A stretch of DNA of 64,000 bases, from contig CAKKPP010000003.1 of assembly GCA_919901745.1 (NCBI GenBank), positions 232,738 through 296,737 of the forward strand, in the 5' to 3' direction. This stretch comes from Chloroflexota bacterium. Its GTDB lineage: Bacteria > Chloroflexota > Limnocylindria > Limnocylindrales > CSP1-4. The notes below the pieces were generated by a model that was given only the letters and a program-made list of their open reading frames with translations, was not told the DNA's origin and did not search any database. A program made the position numbers and the translations under genes. Positions 6,653 through 15,896 of the stretch are shown here, piece by piece (the first letter of the stretch is position 1; every line of letters begins with the position of its first letter).

Positions 6653-7669
6653 AAGGCGGCGGGGACCAAGGAGGCGCTCGGGGCGCACCCGAGTCATCGG
6701 CATGCCCACGACGACCTTGCCCCTCACGGCGGTCGGTACGACGACATCCTCGACGCGATCGGCCACACGCCGCTCGTGGAGATCCCCCGGATGTCGCCGA
6801 ACCCCGAGGTGCGGATCTTCGCCAAGCTCGAGTTCATGAACCCGACCGGTTCGGTGAAGGACCGCGTCGCGAAATATCTCGTCGAGGATCTCGAGGCACG
6901 CGGCCTGCTCCACGAGGACTCGATCATCCTCGAGCCGACGTCCGGCAACACCGGCATCGCGCTGGCGATGATCGGGCGTCGCAAGGGCTACCGCGTCGCT
7001 CTCGTCATGCCCGACAACATCACGATGGAGCGGCGCCAGATGGCGGCGCTGTTCGGGGCGGAGGTCATCGATTCTCCCGGGGAGCAGGGTTCGAACGGAG
7101 CGATCGCGCTGGCCAAGCACCTCGTGGCGAAGGATCCGCGCTTCGTGATGCCCTATCAGTACGGCAACGCCGCGAATCCCCTGGCGCACTACGAGACCAC
7201 GGGGCCCGAGATCCTCGCCGACTGCCCCGAGATCGACGTGTTCGTGGCCGGCCTCGGGACCGGCGGCACGCTGATGGGCGTGTCGCGCTACCTGCGCGAA
7301 CACAAGCCGGGCGTCCGGATCGTGGCCGTCGAGCCGTTGCCCGGCGAGAACGTCCAGGGGCTGCGTTCGCTCGACGAGGGTTTCGTGCCGGAGATCATCG
7401 ACCCGTCGCTGCTCGACGCGAAGTTCCTCGTTTCCAATCGCGATTCGATCGCAGCATTGCGCGAGCTCGTCTTTCGCGAGGGGATCTTCGCCGGTCCGTC
7501 CTGCGGGGCCGTGCTGGTGACGGCGGCGAGAGTTGCGAGCACGATGGAGCACGGAACGATCGTCGCGCTGTTGCCCGACGGCGGCTGGAAATACCTGTCC
7601 GCGGGCACGTTCAGCCGTGACCTTGACGACATGGACGACGACCTCGAGGGCGGGGTCAGTTGGTGGTGA
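6647..7669 (+). CDS. cysM: CysM, CysO-dependent cysteine synthase (PLP)
   Basis: A fold-II PLP enzyme of 340 residues. PLP lysine lies in NPTGSVKDR, substrate loop in PTSGNTG, phosphate loop in GLGTGGTLMG. The C-terminal LPDGGWKYLSAGTF segment and acidic tail match mycobacterial CysM, which uses O-phosphoserine and CysO-thiocarboxylate rather than O-acetylserine and sulfide. The context (moeZ, cysO, mec) strongly supports this. The N-terminal 30 residues are His-rich (SHRHAHDDLAPH) and extend beyond the usual start. It overlaps the upstream moeZ by 4 bp and the downstream mec by 4 bp. Confidence 0.9.
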   Translation: MSKAAGTKEALGAHPSHRHAHDDLAPHGGRYDDILDAIGHTPLVEIPRMSPNPEVRIFAKLEFMNPTGSVKDRVAKYLVEDLEARGLLHEDSIILEPTSGNTGIALAMIGRRKGYRVALVMPDNITMERRQMAALFGAEVIDSPGEQGSNGAIALAKHLVAKDPRFVMPYQYGNAANPLAHYETTGPEILADCPEIDVFVAGLGTGGTLMGVSRYLREHKPGVRIVAVEPLPGENVQGLRSLDEGFVPEIIDPSLLDAKFLVSNRDSIAALRELVFREGIFAGPSCGAVLVTAARVASTMEHGTIVALLPDGGWKYLSAGTFSRDLDDMDDDLEGGVSWW

Positions 7670-8121
7670 GCCGCCATCCCGGCCCTGCGTCCGTGACGAT
7701 CCCGGGCACGATCAGAGCGGCGATCGTGGTCCAGGCTCGCGCCGAGGACCCGAACGAATCATGCGGGCTGATCATCGGCGACCGATCCGCCGCCGATGGA
7801 GGCGCGGCGCTGCGCTACGAGCCGCTCCGGAACCTCGCCGCGTCTCCCTACCTGTACGAGATTCACCCGGACGACCTGTACCGCCTGACGATCGGGACGG
7901 ATGAGGCCGACGAGGTCTTCTGGGGGATCGTCCACTCCCACACGCACACGCCGGCCCGCCCATCGCCGACCGACATCCACCAGGCGTTTTACCCGGACGC
8001 GCTGTACATCCTGGTCTCGCTGGACCCGAGCGAGGCCGACCCATCGGACGGCAACGAGAGCCTCCGGGCGTGGCGAATCATCGACGGTGACGTGCACGAA
8101 GTCGAGGTCGCCCGAGGCTGA
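7666..8121 (+). CDS. mec: Mec-type JAMM metallopeptidase
   Basis: This 151-residue zinc peptidase is expected to release cysteine from the CysO-cysteine adduct. The JAMM motif is complete: upstream Glu in EDPNESCG, then HSHTHTPARPSPTD (HxH-x7-S-x2-D). GTG 7666 overlaps the cysM TGA; GTG 7663 or TTG 7660 are alternatives. It is the last gene of the sulfur run. Because the local CysO has residues beyond Gly-Gly, this enzyme may also mature the carrier, as the JAMM protein QbsD does for QbsE in Pseudomonas. Confidence 0.88.
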   Translation: MSRHPGPASVTIPGTIRAAIVVQARAEDPNESCGLIIGDRSAADGGAALRYEPLRNLAASPYLYEIHPDDLYRLTIGTDEADEVFWGIVHSHTHTPARPSPTDIHQAFYPDALYILVSLDPSEADPSDGNESLRAWRIIDGDVHEVEVARG

Positions 8122-8171
8122 CGCAAGGGCCCCAGCTGACGCGAGGGGCCCCAGCTGACGCGATGGGCCCA
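8117..8171. repeat. Three tandem copies of an 18-19 bp unit
   Basis: The unit GCTGACGCRAGGGCCCCA occurs at 8117-8134, 8135-8153 and 8154-8171 with 1-2 differences. It lies between convergent mec and the universal stress gene. Each unit contains the near-palindrome GGGCCC. The core CTGACGCGA recurs singly at other gene ends in this window. Confidence 0.85.
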
Positions 8172-8180
8172 GGGGCTGTC

Positions 8181-9068
8181 TCAGCGAACGATCATCACCG
8201 AGCAGTCGGCGTGGAGCAGCACATTCCGGGCCACTGATCCCAACATGGCCCGCACGATCCCGGTCCGACCCCGCGAGCCGAGGACGATGAGCCCCGATCC
8301 CCGGGCCTTGGCCGCCTCGAGGATCCGATGGGCAGCATCGCCCTCGGCCGTGATCGCCTCCGCGCGGAACCCGGCCTTTCGCAGGCGTTCGGCGCCGGCG
8401 CTCGCGATCGCGGTCGCCTGCTCACGGGCTGCCTCGACGTCGGCCGCATGAGCGGCCAGCACGTCGTCATACATGGTGGGTGCGACGCCCACGATCCACG
8501 GTCCTGCAACTTCCGCTACCGAGAGAACGCCGCACGGTTCGTCGGCGAACGGGGACCACGATTCGAGCAGCTGCATCGCCCGCTCGGAAACGGGTGACCC
8601 GTCGTCGGCAATGAGAATCGGCCCGATGGCCGCTCGCCGGGCGACGAGGACGGGGCATGGGGCGTGATCGACGACCTCAGACGATGTCGATCCGATGAGC
8701 ATCGACGCGATCGGGCCATGCCCGCGGCTGCCGAGGATCACCAGATCGGCTCCGAAGGCGCGCGCCTCGTCCACGATGCCGGTCGCGGCACGACCCTCAC
8801 GGCGGACGGAATCGACGGTGACGCCTTGGCGGCGCAGGTCCCGCTCGACCGCCTCCAGCGCCGCCGTGATGCTCCGGACGAGGTCGTCGTAGAGCTCGCC
8901 GAGATTGGCCGGTCCGGGCGCAAGCCACGGTGTCGGGATGACGCCGACGGGGCGCTCGACGACCGCAACGACGCGGATCGCCGATCCGTCCGGCCACGGC
9001 AGCGACGCCGTCAGGTCTCGCGCAACCGCCGCGCTCTCCGATCCGTCGGTTGCCAGCAGGATCCGCAT
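8181..9068 (-). CDS. Universal stress protein, two tandem UspA domains
   Basis: A cytoplasmic protein of 295 residues with two Usp folds. Each ends in an ATP-binding loop: GSRGHGPIASMLIGSTS (domain 1) and GSRGRTGIVRAMLGSVA (domain 2), matching G-x2-G-x9-GS. The start (ILLATDGSESA) is preceded by AGGAGGTG, one of the clearer Shine-Dalgarno sites here. Family members bind ATP and help stress survival; the target is unknown. It is a single-gene unit convergent with mec. Confidence 0.92.
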   Translation of the reverse strand: MRILLATDGSESAAVARDLTASLPWPDGSAIRVVAVVERPVGVIPTPWLAPGPANLGELYDDLVRSITAALEAVERDLRRQGVTVDSVRREGRAATGIVDEARAFGADLVILGSRGHGPIASMLIGSTSSEVVDHAPCPVLVARRAAIGPILIADDGSPVSERAMQLLESWSPFADEPCGVLSVAEVAGPWIVGVAPTMYDDVLAAHAADVEAAREQATAIASAGAERLRKAGFRAEAITAEGDAAHRILEAAKARGSGLIVLGSRGRTGIVRAMLGSVARNVLLHADCSVMIVR

Positions 9069-9166
9069 CGGGCACCTCCTCGTGCCGACTGATCATCGCT
9101 TCAAGACGGGTCGCTCACACCGGGCGAAGGCACCTTCCCGAGGGGCCATCCGGCCCGATCGGTGCC

Positions 9167-9973
9167 CTAGCCGGCCCGCGCAGCGAGGGCCTCGATCAGG
9201 CTCACTTCAGTCGCCGTTGCGCCGAGATCGAGACGAGCGCCAACGCGCGCGGCAAGCGGCGGCTCGAGATAGGTGGTGGCCAGCGTTGGCCACCCCGCCT
9301 CGGCGAAGACGTTGGCCGGTGGTCCATCGAGGAGAACGCGGCCGGCCCCCATCACCACGACGCGCTCGAACGAATCGGCGACGAAGCGCATATCGTGACT
9401 GATGGCGATGACCGTTCGTCCGGCCGCCCCGAGGTCGCTCACGATCCGCCTGACCCGATCGACGCCGTCGGCGTCCTGGCCGGTCGTCGGTTCGTCCAGG
9501 ATCACGACCCGTGTGTCCATCGCGAGGATGGAGGCGAGGGCGAGGAGCTTCCGCCGGGAGTAGCCGAGGTCGTACGGGTTCTGGTCGGCCACCCCGTCGA
9601 GACCAACCGCGACGAGCGCCGCGTCCACGGCTGCCGCCAGCTCCCCTCCGCGCCGGCCAAGGTTGCGCGGCCCGAATGCCACCTCGGTCCGCACCTTGCC
9701 GGCGAAGATCTGGCGATCGGGATCCTGGAACGCGAGCCCGACGCGGGCCGCGAGGTGGGCGACTCGGATTCCCGCCGTGGGCGCACCGTCGAGGAAGACC
9801 TCGCCCATCGTCGGCCGCAGGAGGCCGTTGAGGTGCTTGACGAGCGTGGACTTGCCCGAGCCGTTCTGGCCGATGATGGCCACCCGCTCGCCGTCCTGGA
9901 TCGTGAGATCGATGCCATCGAGAGCACGCGATCCGCCCGGATAATCGAAAACGAGACCGCGAATCTCGATCAT
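9167..9973 (-). CDS. ecfA2: ECF transporter ATPase (EcfA2-type)
   Basis: An ABC ATPase of 268 residues. Walker A is GQNGSGKST, Walker B VVILDEPTTGQD, H-loop SHDM. The ABC signature is degenerate: YDLGYSRRKLLALASIL replaces LSGGQ. Such variation occurs in one of the two ECF ATPases, so the pair with the gene at 9970 probably has one full and one altered signature. It overlaps the upstream gene by 4 bp (ATGA). It powers uptake through EcfT and the S component at 11633. Confidence 0.9.
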   Translation of the reverse strand: MIEIRGLVFDYPGGSRALDGIDLTIQDGERVAIIGQNGSGKSTLVKHLNGLLRPTMGEVFLDGAPTAGIRVAHLAARVGLAFQDPDRQIFAGKVRTEVAFGPRNLGRRGGELAAAVDAALVAVGLDGVADQNPYDLGYSRRKLLALASILAMDTRVVILDEPTTGQDADGVDRVRRIVSDLGAAGRTVIAISHDMRFVADSFERVVVMGAGRVLLDGPPANVFAEAGWPTLATTYLEPPLAARVGARLDLGATATEVSLIEALAARAG

Positions 9974-10773
9974 CGGGCGAACGCGCCGGCGGGGATCGTC
10001 AGTCCGCGCTCCGTGGCCGCGCGCGCGAGCCGAACCCGCGCCGGCGACTCCACGCCGATCGCGGCCAGTGCCGGGTCCTCGAGCACCGACGCAGCCGGTC
10101 CGTCGAGCGCGATCCGGCCGCCGTCGAGGGCGATGATCCGGCTGCAGAGGCCGTCGAGCAGGTCCGTCTTGTGCTCGGCGATGAGCAGCGCGGTCCCCGT
10201 CGCCGCAAGATCGCGCAATGCGGCCCCGACGAGGCGCGTCCCCTCGGGATCCAGTTGCGCCGTGGGCTCGTCGAGGACGAGCAACCGCGGCCCCATGGCG
10301 AGGATCGACGCGACGGCCACAAGCTGCGCCTGGCCGCCGGACAGCCGGGCCGGATCGCGGTCCGCCAGCGCCTCGATCCGCAGCGTCGCCATGGCGTCGC
10401 GCGTTCGTCGGACCGTCTCCGCGACCGACCGCCCGAGATTGACCGAGCCGAGTGCCACCTCCTCGAAGACCGTCGCCGTCACGCCCGAACGCTGGGTGTT
10501 CGAGTCCTGGAAGACAAGGCCGACACTGGCGGCAAGCTCATGGGTGGGGCGGCCGACCGTCGAGATGCCGTCCACGCGCACCTCGCCCGTCAGGGTCCCG
10601 CCGATCGAGGCCGGGGCAAGGCCGGCGGCCACCAGGCACAGCGTCGACTTGCCGGCATCGTTGCGACCGACGAGACCCACGATGTCTCCGGGGGCGATCT
10701 CGAGATCCAGGTCCTGGAGGACCTGCCGGGCGTAGCCGGGATAGCGGTACGAGACTCCGCGCATCGACAGCAT
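9970..10773 (-). CDS. ecfA1: ECF transporter ATPase (EcfA1-type)
   Basis: An ABC ATPase of 267 residues with Walker A VGRNDAGKST, canonical signature LSGGQAQLVAVAS, Walker B LLVLDEPTAQLD and H-loop AEHKTD. It is the partner of the gene at 9167, which it overlaps by 4 bp, and follows ecfT with a 6-bp gap. The C-terminal region after the H-loop (IGVESPARVRLARAA) is the usual ECF ATPase coupling segment. Confidence 0.9.
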   Translation of the reverse strand: MLSMRGVSYRYPGYARQVLQDLDLEIAPGDIVGLVGRNDAGKSTLCLVAAGLAPASIGGTLTGEVRVDGISTVGRPTHELAASVGLVFQDSNTQRSGVTATVFEEVALGSVNLGRSVAETVRRTRDAMATLRIEALADRDPARLSGGQAQLVAVASILAMGPRLLVLDEPTAQLDPEGTRLVGAALRDLAATGTALLIAEHKTDLLDGLCSRIIALDGGRIALDGPAASVLEDPALAAIGVESPARVRLARAATERGLTIPAGAFAR

Positions 10774-10779
10774 GGCGGT

Positions 10780-11664
10780 CTACAGCGGCGCGGGCAGCGA
10801 GCCGCTGACCCGGCCGACGGCCACGGCAAGAAACAGCCCGACGAGCAGCCAGCGAACGAGCCGCTGCCGCCCCGAGTCGGGGAGCGTCCACAGCAGGTGC
10901 CTCCGCCCCGGCCGCCCGAAGGCCCGGACCTCGAGCGCGAGGCTCCGCTCCTCGACCTCGGTGAGCGATGACAGGATCACCGGCCCGACCAACGGCATGA
11001 CGCCGCGAACCCGGGCGCCGAGGCTGCCCTCCGTGTCGAGGCCGCGGGCCCGCTGCGCGGCCTGGATCGTCTGGGCCCGCTCGATCATCGCGGGGATCGT
11101 CTCGAGGGTCGCCGCGGCCGCGAACGCGACTCTGGGCGGCACACCGCGTCGCTCGAGGTCAACGACGAGGGCCCGTGGGTCCGTGGTCAGTCCGAACAGC
11201 CCGAGGGCCATCGCGATGACGAAGAGGCGCACGATGATCTGGGCCGCGAAGTCCACGCCTTCGAGCGTCGCGTCGAACGGTCCGATCACGAACAGCACCG
11301 TCTCGCCGGCCCGCGTGAACACCGACACGAGCGCCACCGATACGGCGATCGGCAGGCTGATGAGCGCGGCGAGCCGCACCAGCCGTCCCAGGAGTCCGGC
11401 GACGATCGCGCCGGGGACGACGCCGAGGACGAGGATCGCGAGCGGTCCGACGTATCCGCCGAGGACGAACGCGCCGAGTGTGGCCATCGTCGCGGCGGTG
11501 GCCTTCGTCAACGGATTCTGCCGGTGATACGCGGTCGGCGTGGCCGGGGCGAGCCCGGCGAGGTACGCCGCATCCGCCTCCGAGAGCTGGTCGGCCCCCG
11601 GCGGCGGAGCGGTCGTCGCGTCGTCGATGCCGTCAGCCCTCCGCCGTGCCGACCGCTCGCTCAC
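10780..11664 (-). CDS. ecfT: ECF transporter transmembrane subunit EcfT
   Basis: A membrane protein of 294 residues with about five hydrophobic segments (for example ATMATLGAFVLGGYVGPLAILV). The two cytoplasmic coupling motifs of EcfT are visible: AAQRARGLD and ALEVRAFGRPGRR. The N-terminal about 60 residues are polar and disordered-looking. Its start lies 32 nt inside the end of the S-component gene, so the two are likely translationally linked. Confidence 0.9.
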   Translation of the reverse strand: MSERSARRRADGIDDATTAPPPGADQLSEADAAYLAGLAPATPTAYHRQNPLTKATAATMATLGAFVLGGYVGPLAILVLGVVPGAIVAGLLGRLVRLAALISLPIAVSVALVSVFTRAGETVLFVIGPFDATLEGVDFAAQIIVRLFVIAMALGLFGLTTDPRALVVDLERRGVPPRVAFAAAATLETIPAMIERAQTIQAAQRARGLDTEGSLGARVRGVMPLVGPVILSSLTEVEERSLALEVRAFGRPGRRHLLWTLPDSGRQRLVRWLLVGLFLAVAVGRVSGSLPAPL

Positions 11665-12700
11665 CCTGCGGGAACCGGGCGGTGAATCGCCGCGAGAGTG
11701 TCCCGAGCAGCGCGAACACGACGATGTACGTCAGCGTCTTGTCGATCGGATCGGAGATGAGGCCCTGTTGCAGTACGGCGGTCTGGAGGTCGGCGCCCGC
11801 CTGCTGGAACGAGGCCACGAGGATGTCGGTCCCGGATCCCGTGACTCCGCCGAACACGACTGCTGAGATGGGCGCCGAGATGAGCGCCGAGACGACCCCG
11901 CAGATTGCCCCTCCCACCACGATGTAGGCCACGCCCAGGTCACGGCGCAGGAAGAGGTACACGACCAGCAGGATCGCCGTCAGGACGACGGCAATGCCGA
12001 TGATGACGGCGATGGCGATGAAGAACGGCTCGACGGTCGCCAAGTCGCTGCCGATCAGGGCACCCTTCAGGTAGGCAGGCAGGATCCCGAAGTAAGCGAG
12101 CGACGCAAGTACCCCGATCGCCACGGCGGCACCGAGGACGAGCGGCACAGTCGGGGTGTTCGGTCGGCTGCGGAAGAAGCCGTAGTAGCCGAAGATCCCG
12201 GCAAGGAGCCCGATCTCTGCAGCGACGATCGCAAATGGCCAGGCGTACGGGCTGCCGAACGGGGTGCCCGACAGCACGAATGTCCAGATGAGATTGGCAA
12301 GCAGGCCGGTGAGGGCGCCGGGGATGGGCCCGGCGAGGACTCCCACGAGGATCGTCCCGATCGAGTCCATGTAGACCGGCATCTTGAGTGCCGTGCCCAC
12401 GGTCTGGCCGAGGACGATGTTGATCGCGATGGCGATCGGGATCAGGACGATCGTCCGCGTATCGAACTGACGGGTGATCGAGTCCAGACGGCGGGTCTGG
12501 AGGTACTCCACGAGCGCGTAGGCGACGAACCCGACCAGCAGGGCGATCGCCACGATGAGCGCGAATTGATTGGAACCGGCGATCAGGAACGTGTCCGGGT
12601 CGACCGTGGGGTCCAGCGCCCCGACAGAAGCAAGCCCCAAAACGATCACCGCCAGCGCCGCGACGACGCCGATCAGGACCCGAATGAAGCTCCCTGACAT
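11633..12700 (-). CDS. ECF transporter substrate-binding membrane protein (S component)
   Basis: A polytopic protein of 355 residues, longer than the usual roughly 200-residue S component. It has an extra N-terminal TM pair and a long central insertion. S-component-like features include VLGQTVGTALKMPVYMDSIG, PGALTGLLANLIWTF and the later GAICGVVSALISAPISAVV. Start 12700 (MSGSFIRV) has AGGAGG upstream. Next to a nucleoside hydrolase gene, the likely cargo is a nucleoside or nucleobase-related compound; this is inferred from context. Confidence 0.82.
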   Translation of the reverse strand: MSGSFIRVLIGVVAALAVIVLGLASVGALDPTVDPDTFLIAGSNQFALIVAIALLVGFVAYALVEYLQTRRLDSITRQFDTRTIVLIPIAIAINIVLGQTVGTALKMPVYMDSIGTILVGVLAGPIPGALTGLLANLIWTFVLSGTPFGSPYAWPFAIVAAEIGLLAGIFGYYGFFRSRPNTPTVPLVLGAAVAIGVLASLAYFGILPAYLKGALIGSDLATVEPFFIAIAVIIGIAVVLTAILLVVYLFLRRDLGVAYIVVGGAICGVVSALISAPISAVVFGGVTGSGTDILVASFQQAGADLQTAVLQQGLISDPIDKTLTYIVVFALLGTLSRRFTARFPQGERAVGTAEG

Positions 12701-12756
12701 ACCGCCCTCCTCCTCGTGGTTGTCCGGCTGTCGACCGGCCAGCATCCCTCCACCGT

Positions 12757-13761
12757 TCAGAGTGCCATGCCGGACCGGGCCACGGCTAGTCCCCCAATTC
12801 GATCGATGAGTCGATCGAGGAAGGTCGAAGCATCCGCTTCGACGGCGACGTCGAGGTTCGGGGCCTGCCCCGTGAGGTGGCGCCAGTCCGCGACGGTCAT
12901 CCCTGCGGTCAGGTCGCCGCTCGTCTCGACATCCACGTGAACGGCCTCGGTGCGCACCAGCGTCCGATCCAGCGTTGCGGCCACGGCCATTGGATCGTGC
13001 ACGAAGGCGCCGTAGAAGCCGTCATAGCGCTCATGGAACTCCATGTAGAAGCGGAGGGCGTCGGTCATGTAACGAACAATGGGGTTGGCTGCGCCGGCAC
13101 GAACCGTGAGGCGTTCGAGATGCGAAGGCAGAAAGATGCCCTGTTCGGTGACGTCGAGGCCAAGGGCCAGGGGACGTGACACGGCCGGGTTCGTGGCTGC
13201 GGCCGCGCCCCATGCCCGGAACACGGCCCGGGCCGCGTCCGGGTCGCAATGAATGTTCCATTCGGTCGTCGGCGTCGTGTTGCCGGATGCGCGGTAGGCG
13301 CCGCCCATGAGTGCGTAGCCGCCGAGCAGTCGGGGCAGGTCCGGCTCACGTTCGAGCGCGACGGCAAGGTTCGTCAGCGGCCCGAGGGTGATGAGGGTGA
13401 TCTCGCCCGGCCGGCTGCGCGCCTCAGCGACGATCAGGTCCGGGCCAGACCGTGGACTGAGCGAGCCGCGCGGGGCCGGCAGCTCGGCGTGTCCGAGCCC
13501 GAGCGGGCCGTGCGTTTCCGGCGCGGTGCGGAGTGGACGGTGGAGCAGTTGCTCGCATCCGAGGGCCACCTCCACGTCGCCGCGACCGGCAAGCTCCAGG
13601 ATCATCTGTGTGTTGCGCGCGGCGGTCGCGGCCTCGGTGTTGCCGAAGACGCACGTCGCGGCAACGAGCTCCGCATCCTCGGACCCGGCCGCGTACAGGA
13701 GGGCCAGCGAATCGTCGATCCCCGTGTCGACGTCGAGGATGATCGGCGTGCGCTGGGGCAT
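12757..13761 (-). CDS. Nucleoside hydrolase (IU-NH family)
   Basis: This 334-residue enzyme hydrolyses N-ribosyl bonds of nucleosides. The calcium-binding hallmark DVDTGIDDSLALLYA is at the N-terminus, followed by TLGPLTNLA and a C-terminal HDPMAVAATLD carrying the catalytic-pocket His-Asp. A TAGCAT box (minus strand, 13773-13768) lies 6 nt before the ATG, so the transcript is probably leaderless and may continue into the ECF importer genes 57 nt downstream. Together they could import and split a nucleoside. Confidence 0.93.
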   Translation of the reverse strand: MPQRTPIILDVDTGIDDSLALLYAAGSEDAELVAATCVFGNTEAATAARNTQMILELAGRGDVEVALGCEQLLHRPLRTAPETHGPLGLGHAELPAPRGSLSPRSGPDLIVAEARSRPGEITLITLGPLTNLAVALEREPDLPRLLGGYALMGGAYRASGNTTPTTEWNIHCDPDAARAVFRAWGAAAATNPAVSRPLALGLDVTEQGIFLPSHLERLTVRAGAANPIVRYMTDALRFYMEFHERYDGFYGAFVHDPMAVAATLDRTLVRTEAVHVDVETSGDLTAGMTVADWRHLTGQAPNLDVAVEADASTFLDRLIDRIGGLAVARSGMAL

Positions 13762-13798
13762 CCCGCAATGCTACGTCGTCGGGCTGGCCGAAACCGGC

Positions 13799-14611
13799 CT
13801 ACCGGGCGACCAGACCCTCACGCGGCGCTGCGATCGGGCTGAACGGCAGGACGAGAACGTACTTGCCCCGCAAACCGCCCCATCCCGTGCTGACCCCGTT
13901 GTTGGCGGCGGCCGGGTCGGACGTGGGGGGCAATGTCGCGGCCGGCTCGCCGGGAGGCGTCCTCCCGCTGCCGCGCGGGACGAACTGCCTGCCGACCTCT
14001 GTCGGGGTCAGCGCCGCACGCGGCTTTGGGCTCGGCCCCCAGGTCTGCGACCCGTACGGATAGAGCGGGTCCATGATCACGGCCGCGGTGACGTCGAATT
14101 CGTCGGTGATCAGCGGATCGGCTGTGGCATGGAAGCCGCTCATCACCCAGGCGTGGCGGCCGCGCCAGACGAGGAGTCCAACCGGGTGACCGGTCTCACG
14201 GATCGCCGCCGCGGCGACGTGCAGCGCCTCCTCGAGGGTCTCCGTGCCAACCAGGCGATACGGGCCTGCGCCGAGGAGGTTCAGTCCGGCCGACCAGCCG
14301 CGCACGCTCGCCCCCTGCCGCTCGCGACCGTCGGGCCGGGATCCGCTCAGGTCGCGGGCCAGGTCCTGGAGCGACAGCTGGGTTGCCGCCGTCCGATCAT
14401 CGGTCGGCTGCACCATGTTGAGCATCATCTGCATGCTGGCGCCGACGCACTGGACGAAGTTGGTCTGGGCAACGTAGTCGCGCGGCGTCGAGAGGTCGTA
14501 GGCGTAGGCAGGCCCGGCGGAACGTACCGTGAAGGCGCCGGCGGATACCGCGAGGAGCAGTCCCGAGAGAGCCAGCGACAGGGAGCGGCGGCTGAGAATC
14601 CGGGCGGACAT
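13799..14611 (-). CDS. Secreted C39-like (papain-fold) protein
   Basis: A protein of 270 residues with a signal peptide ([20 protein letters not shown], cleavage near AYA). The mature part has a possible Cys nucleophile in [15 protein letters not shown], His in [11 protein letters not shown] and Asp in [10 protein letters not shown], the Cys-His-Asp order of Peptidase_C39_2-like domains. The C-terminus is Pro/Gly-rich. A TAGCAT box 9 nt before the ATG suggests leaderless expression. A peptidase role is plausible; a non-proteolytic papain-fold protein cannot be excluded. Confidence 0.75.
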   Translation of the reverse strand: MSARILSRRSLSLALSGLLLAVSAGAFTVRSAGPAYAYDLSTPRDYVAQTNFVQCVGASMQMMLNMVQPTDDRTAATQLSLQDLARDLSGSRPDGRERQGASVRGWSAGLNLLGAGPYRLVGTETLEEALHVAAAAIRETGHPVGLLVWRGRHAWVMSGFHATADPLITDEFDVTAAVIMDPLYPYGSQTWGPSPKPRAALTPTEVGRQFVPRGSGRTPPGEPAATLPPTSDPAAANNGVSTGWGGLRGKYVLVLPFSPIAAPREGLVAR

Positions 14612-14724
14612 CGTTCCGGCATGCTACCCCGCATCGTCCAGCCTGTCCGTCACGGCGGCGTTCCATCACGCGACCCTCGTGACCGACCACGCGACCCTCG
14701 TGACGACCTACACTTGGCCGACCG

Positions 14725-15894
14725 ATGAATGCAGGCGCGCCGATCCTTCCGCCGGCCACGATCGGCATCCTGGGTGGTGGGCAGCTCGGTCGGATGCTGG
14801 GACTCGCCGCGCGCGAGCTGGGCTACCGTGTCGCCGTTCTCGATCCGGATCCGGACTGCCCCGCGGCGGCGATCGCGGATCGTGTCGAAATCGGCGCGTA
14901 CGACGATACGGCGGCGGCCCTCCGGCTCGCGGCCGACGTCGATGTCCTGACCTACGAACTCGAGCATGTCTCGGCAGCCATGGTCGCGACCGTTGCCGAG
15001 ATCCGTCCCGTCCGCCCCGGGATCCGTTCCCTCCAGGTGACCCAGGATCGGCTGGCCGAGCGGGCGTTCTTGGGGGAAGCAGGCGCGGCAGTCGTGCCCT
15101 GGCGAGCCGTCCACACCGTCGACGACCTCCGGGTCGCTGCCTCCGAACTCGGCTTTCCGCTGCGGCTGAAGGCATCGACCGGTGGCTACGACGGACGGAG
15201 CCAGTTCCGAATCGCCGACAACACCGCGATGGTCGGGGCCATCGCCCGATTGAACGCACACCACGGTCAATCGCTCCTCGCCGAGCACGAGGTCGAGTTC
15301 ACGGCCGAGTTGAGCGTCGTCGTCGCGCGCGGCGCCGACGGTTCGCTGGCCACGTATCCTGTCGGCCGCAACCGTCACGACGAAGGGATCCTCGTCGAGT
15401 CGGTGGCTCCGGCACCCATCGACCCGGACGTCGCCGCCGCCGCGACCGCCCTCGCCCGTCGGCTGGCCGACGCCGTGGATCTCGTCGGCGTCATGACGGT
15501 CGAGCTGTTCCTGATGCCCGGCGGAGGGCTCGTCGTGAACGAGCTGGCGCCGCGCGTCCACAACAGCGGACATTGGACGATCGAGGCGGCCATCACGAGC
15601 CAGTTCGAGCAGCACGTCCGGGCGATGTGCGGACTTCCCCTCGGGAGCACGGTGCTGCGCGCGGCGGCGGCGACGGTGAACCTGCTCGGCACCGGGGCTC
15701 GGCGTCCGGCGCGCCTCGCGGGGCTCGAGGACGCCCTGGCGCTCGAGGACGTCCATCTCCACGTGTACGACAAGCGCGAGGTCTTCGAGCGCCGGAAGAT
15801 GGGTCACGTCACGGCCACGGCCGCGACGATCGAGCTCGCGCTGGGGCGGGCGATGGCCGCCCATGCGATGCTGCGCTGGTCCGAGGAGGGTTGA
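14725..15894 (+). CDS. purK: PurK, 5-(carboxyamino)imidazole ribonucleotide synthase
   Basis: An ATP-grasp enzyme of 389 residues that carboxylates AIR to N5-CAIR in purine synthesis. Visible: [44 protein letters not shown], and [24 protein letters not shown] at 14709-14714 lies 10 nt before the ATG (leaderless geometry). purE follows after 2 nt. Confidence 0.96.
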   Translation: MNAGAPILPPATIGILGGGQLGRMLGLAARELGYRVAVLDPDPDCPAAAIADRVEIGAYDDTAAALRLAADVDVLTYELEHVSAAMVATVAEIRPVRPGIRSLQVTQDRLAERAFLGEAGAAVVPWRAVHTVDDLRVAASELGFPLRLKASTGGYDGRSQFRIADNTAMVGAIARLNAHHGQSLLAEHEVEFTAELSVVVARGADGSLATYPVGRNRHDEGILVESVAPAPIDPDVAAAATALARRLADAVDLVGVMTVELFLMPGGGLVVNELAPRVHNSGHWTIEAAITSQFEQHVRAMCGLPLGSTVLRAAAATVNLLGTGARRPARLAGLEDALALEDVHLHVYDKREVFERRKMGHVTATAATIELALGRAMAAHAMLRWSEEG

Positions 15895-15896
15895 CG

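Noticed and set aside
8117..8171. CRISPR-like array
   Set aside because: Units are contiguous with no spacers and no cas genes are present anywhere in the window.
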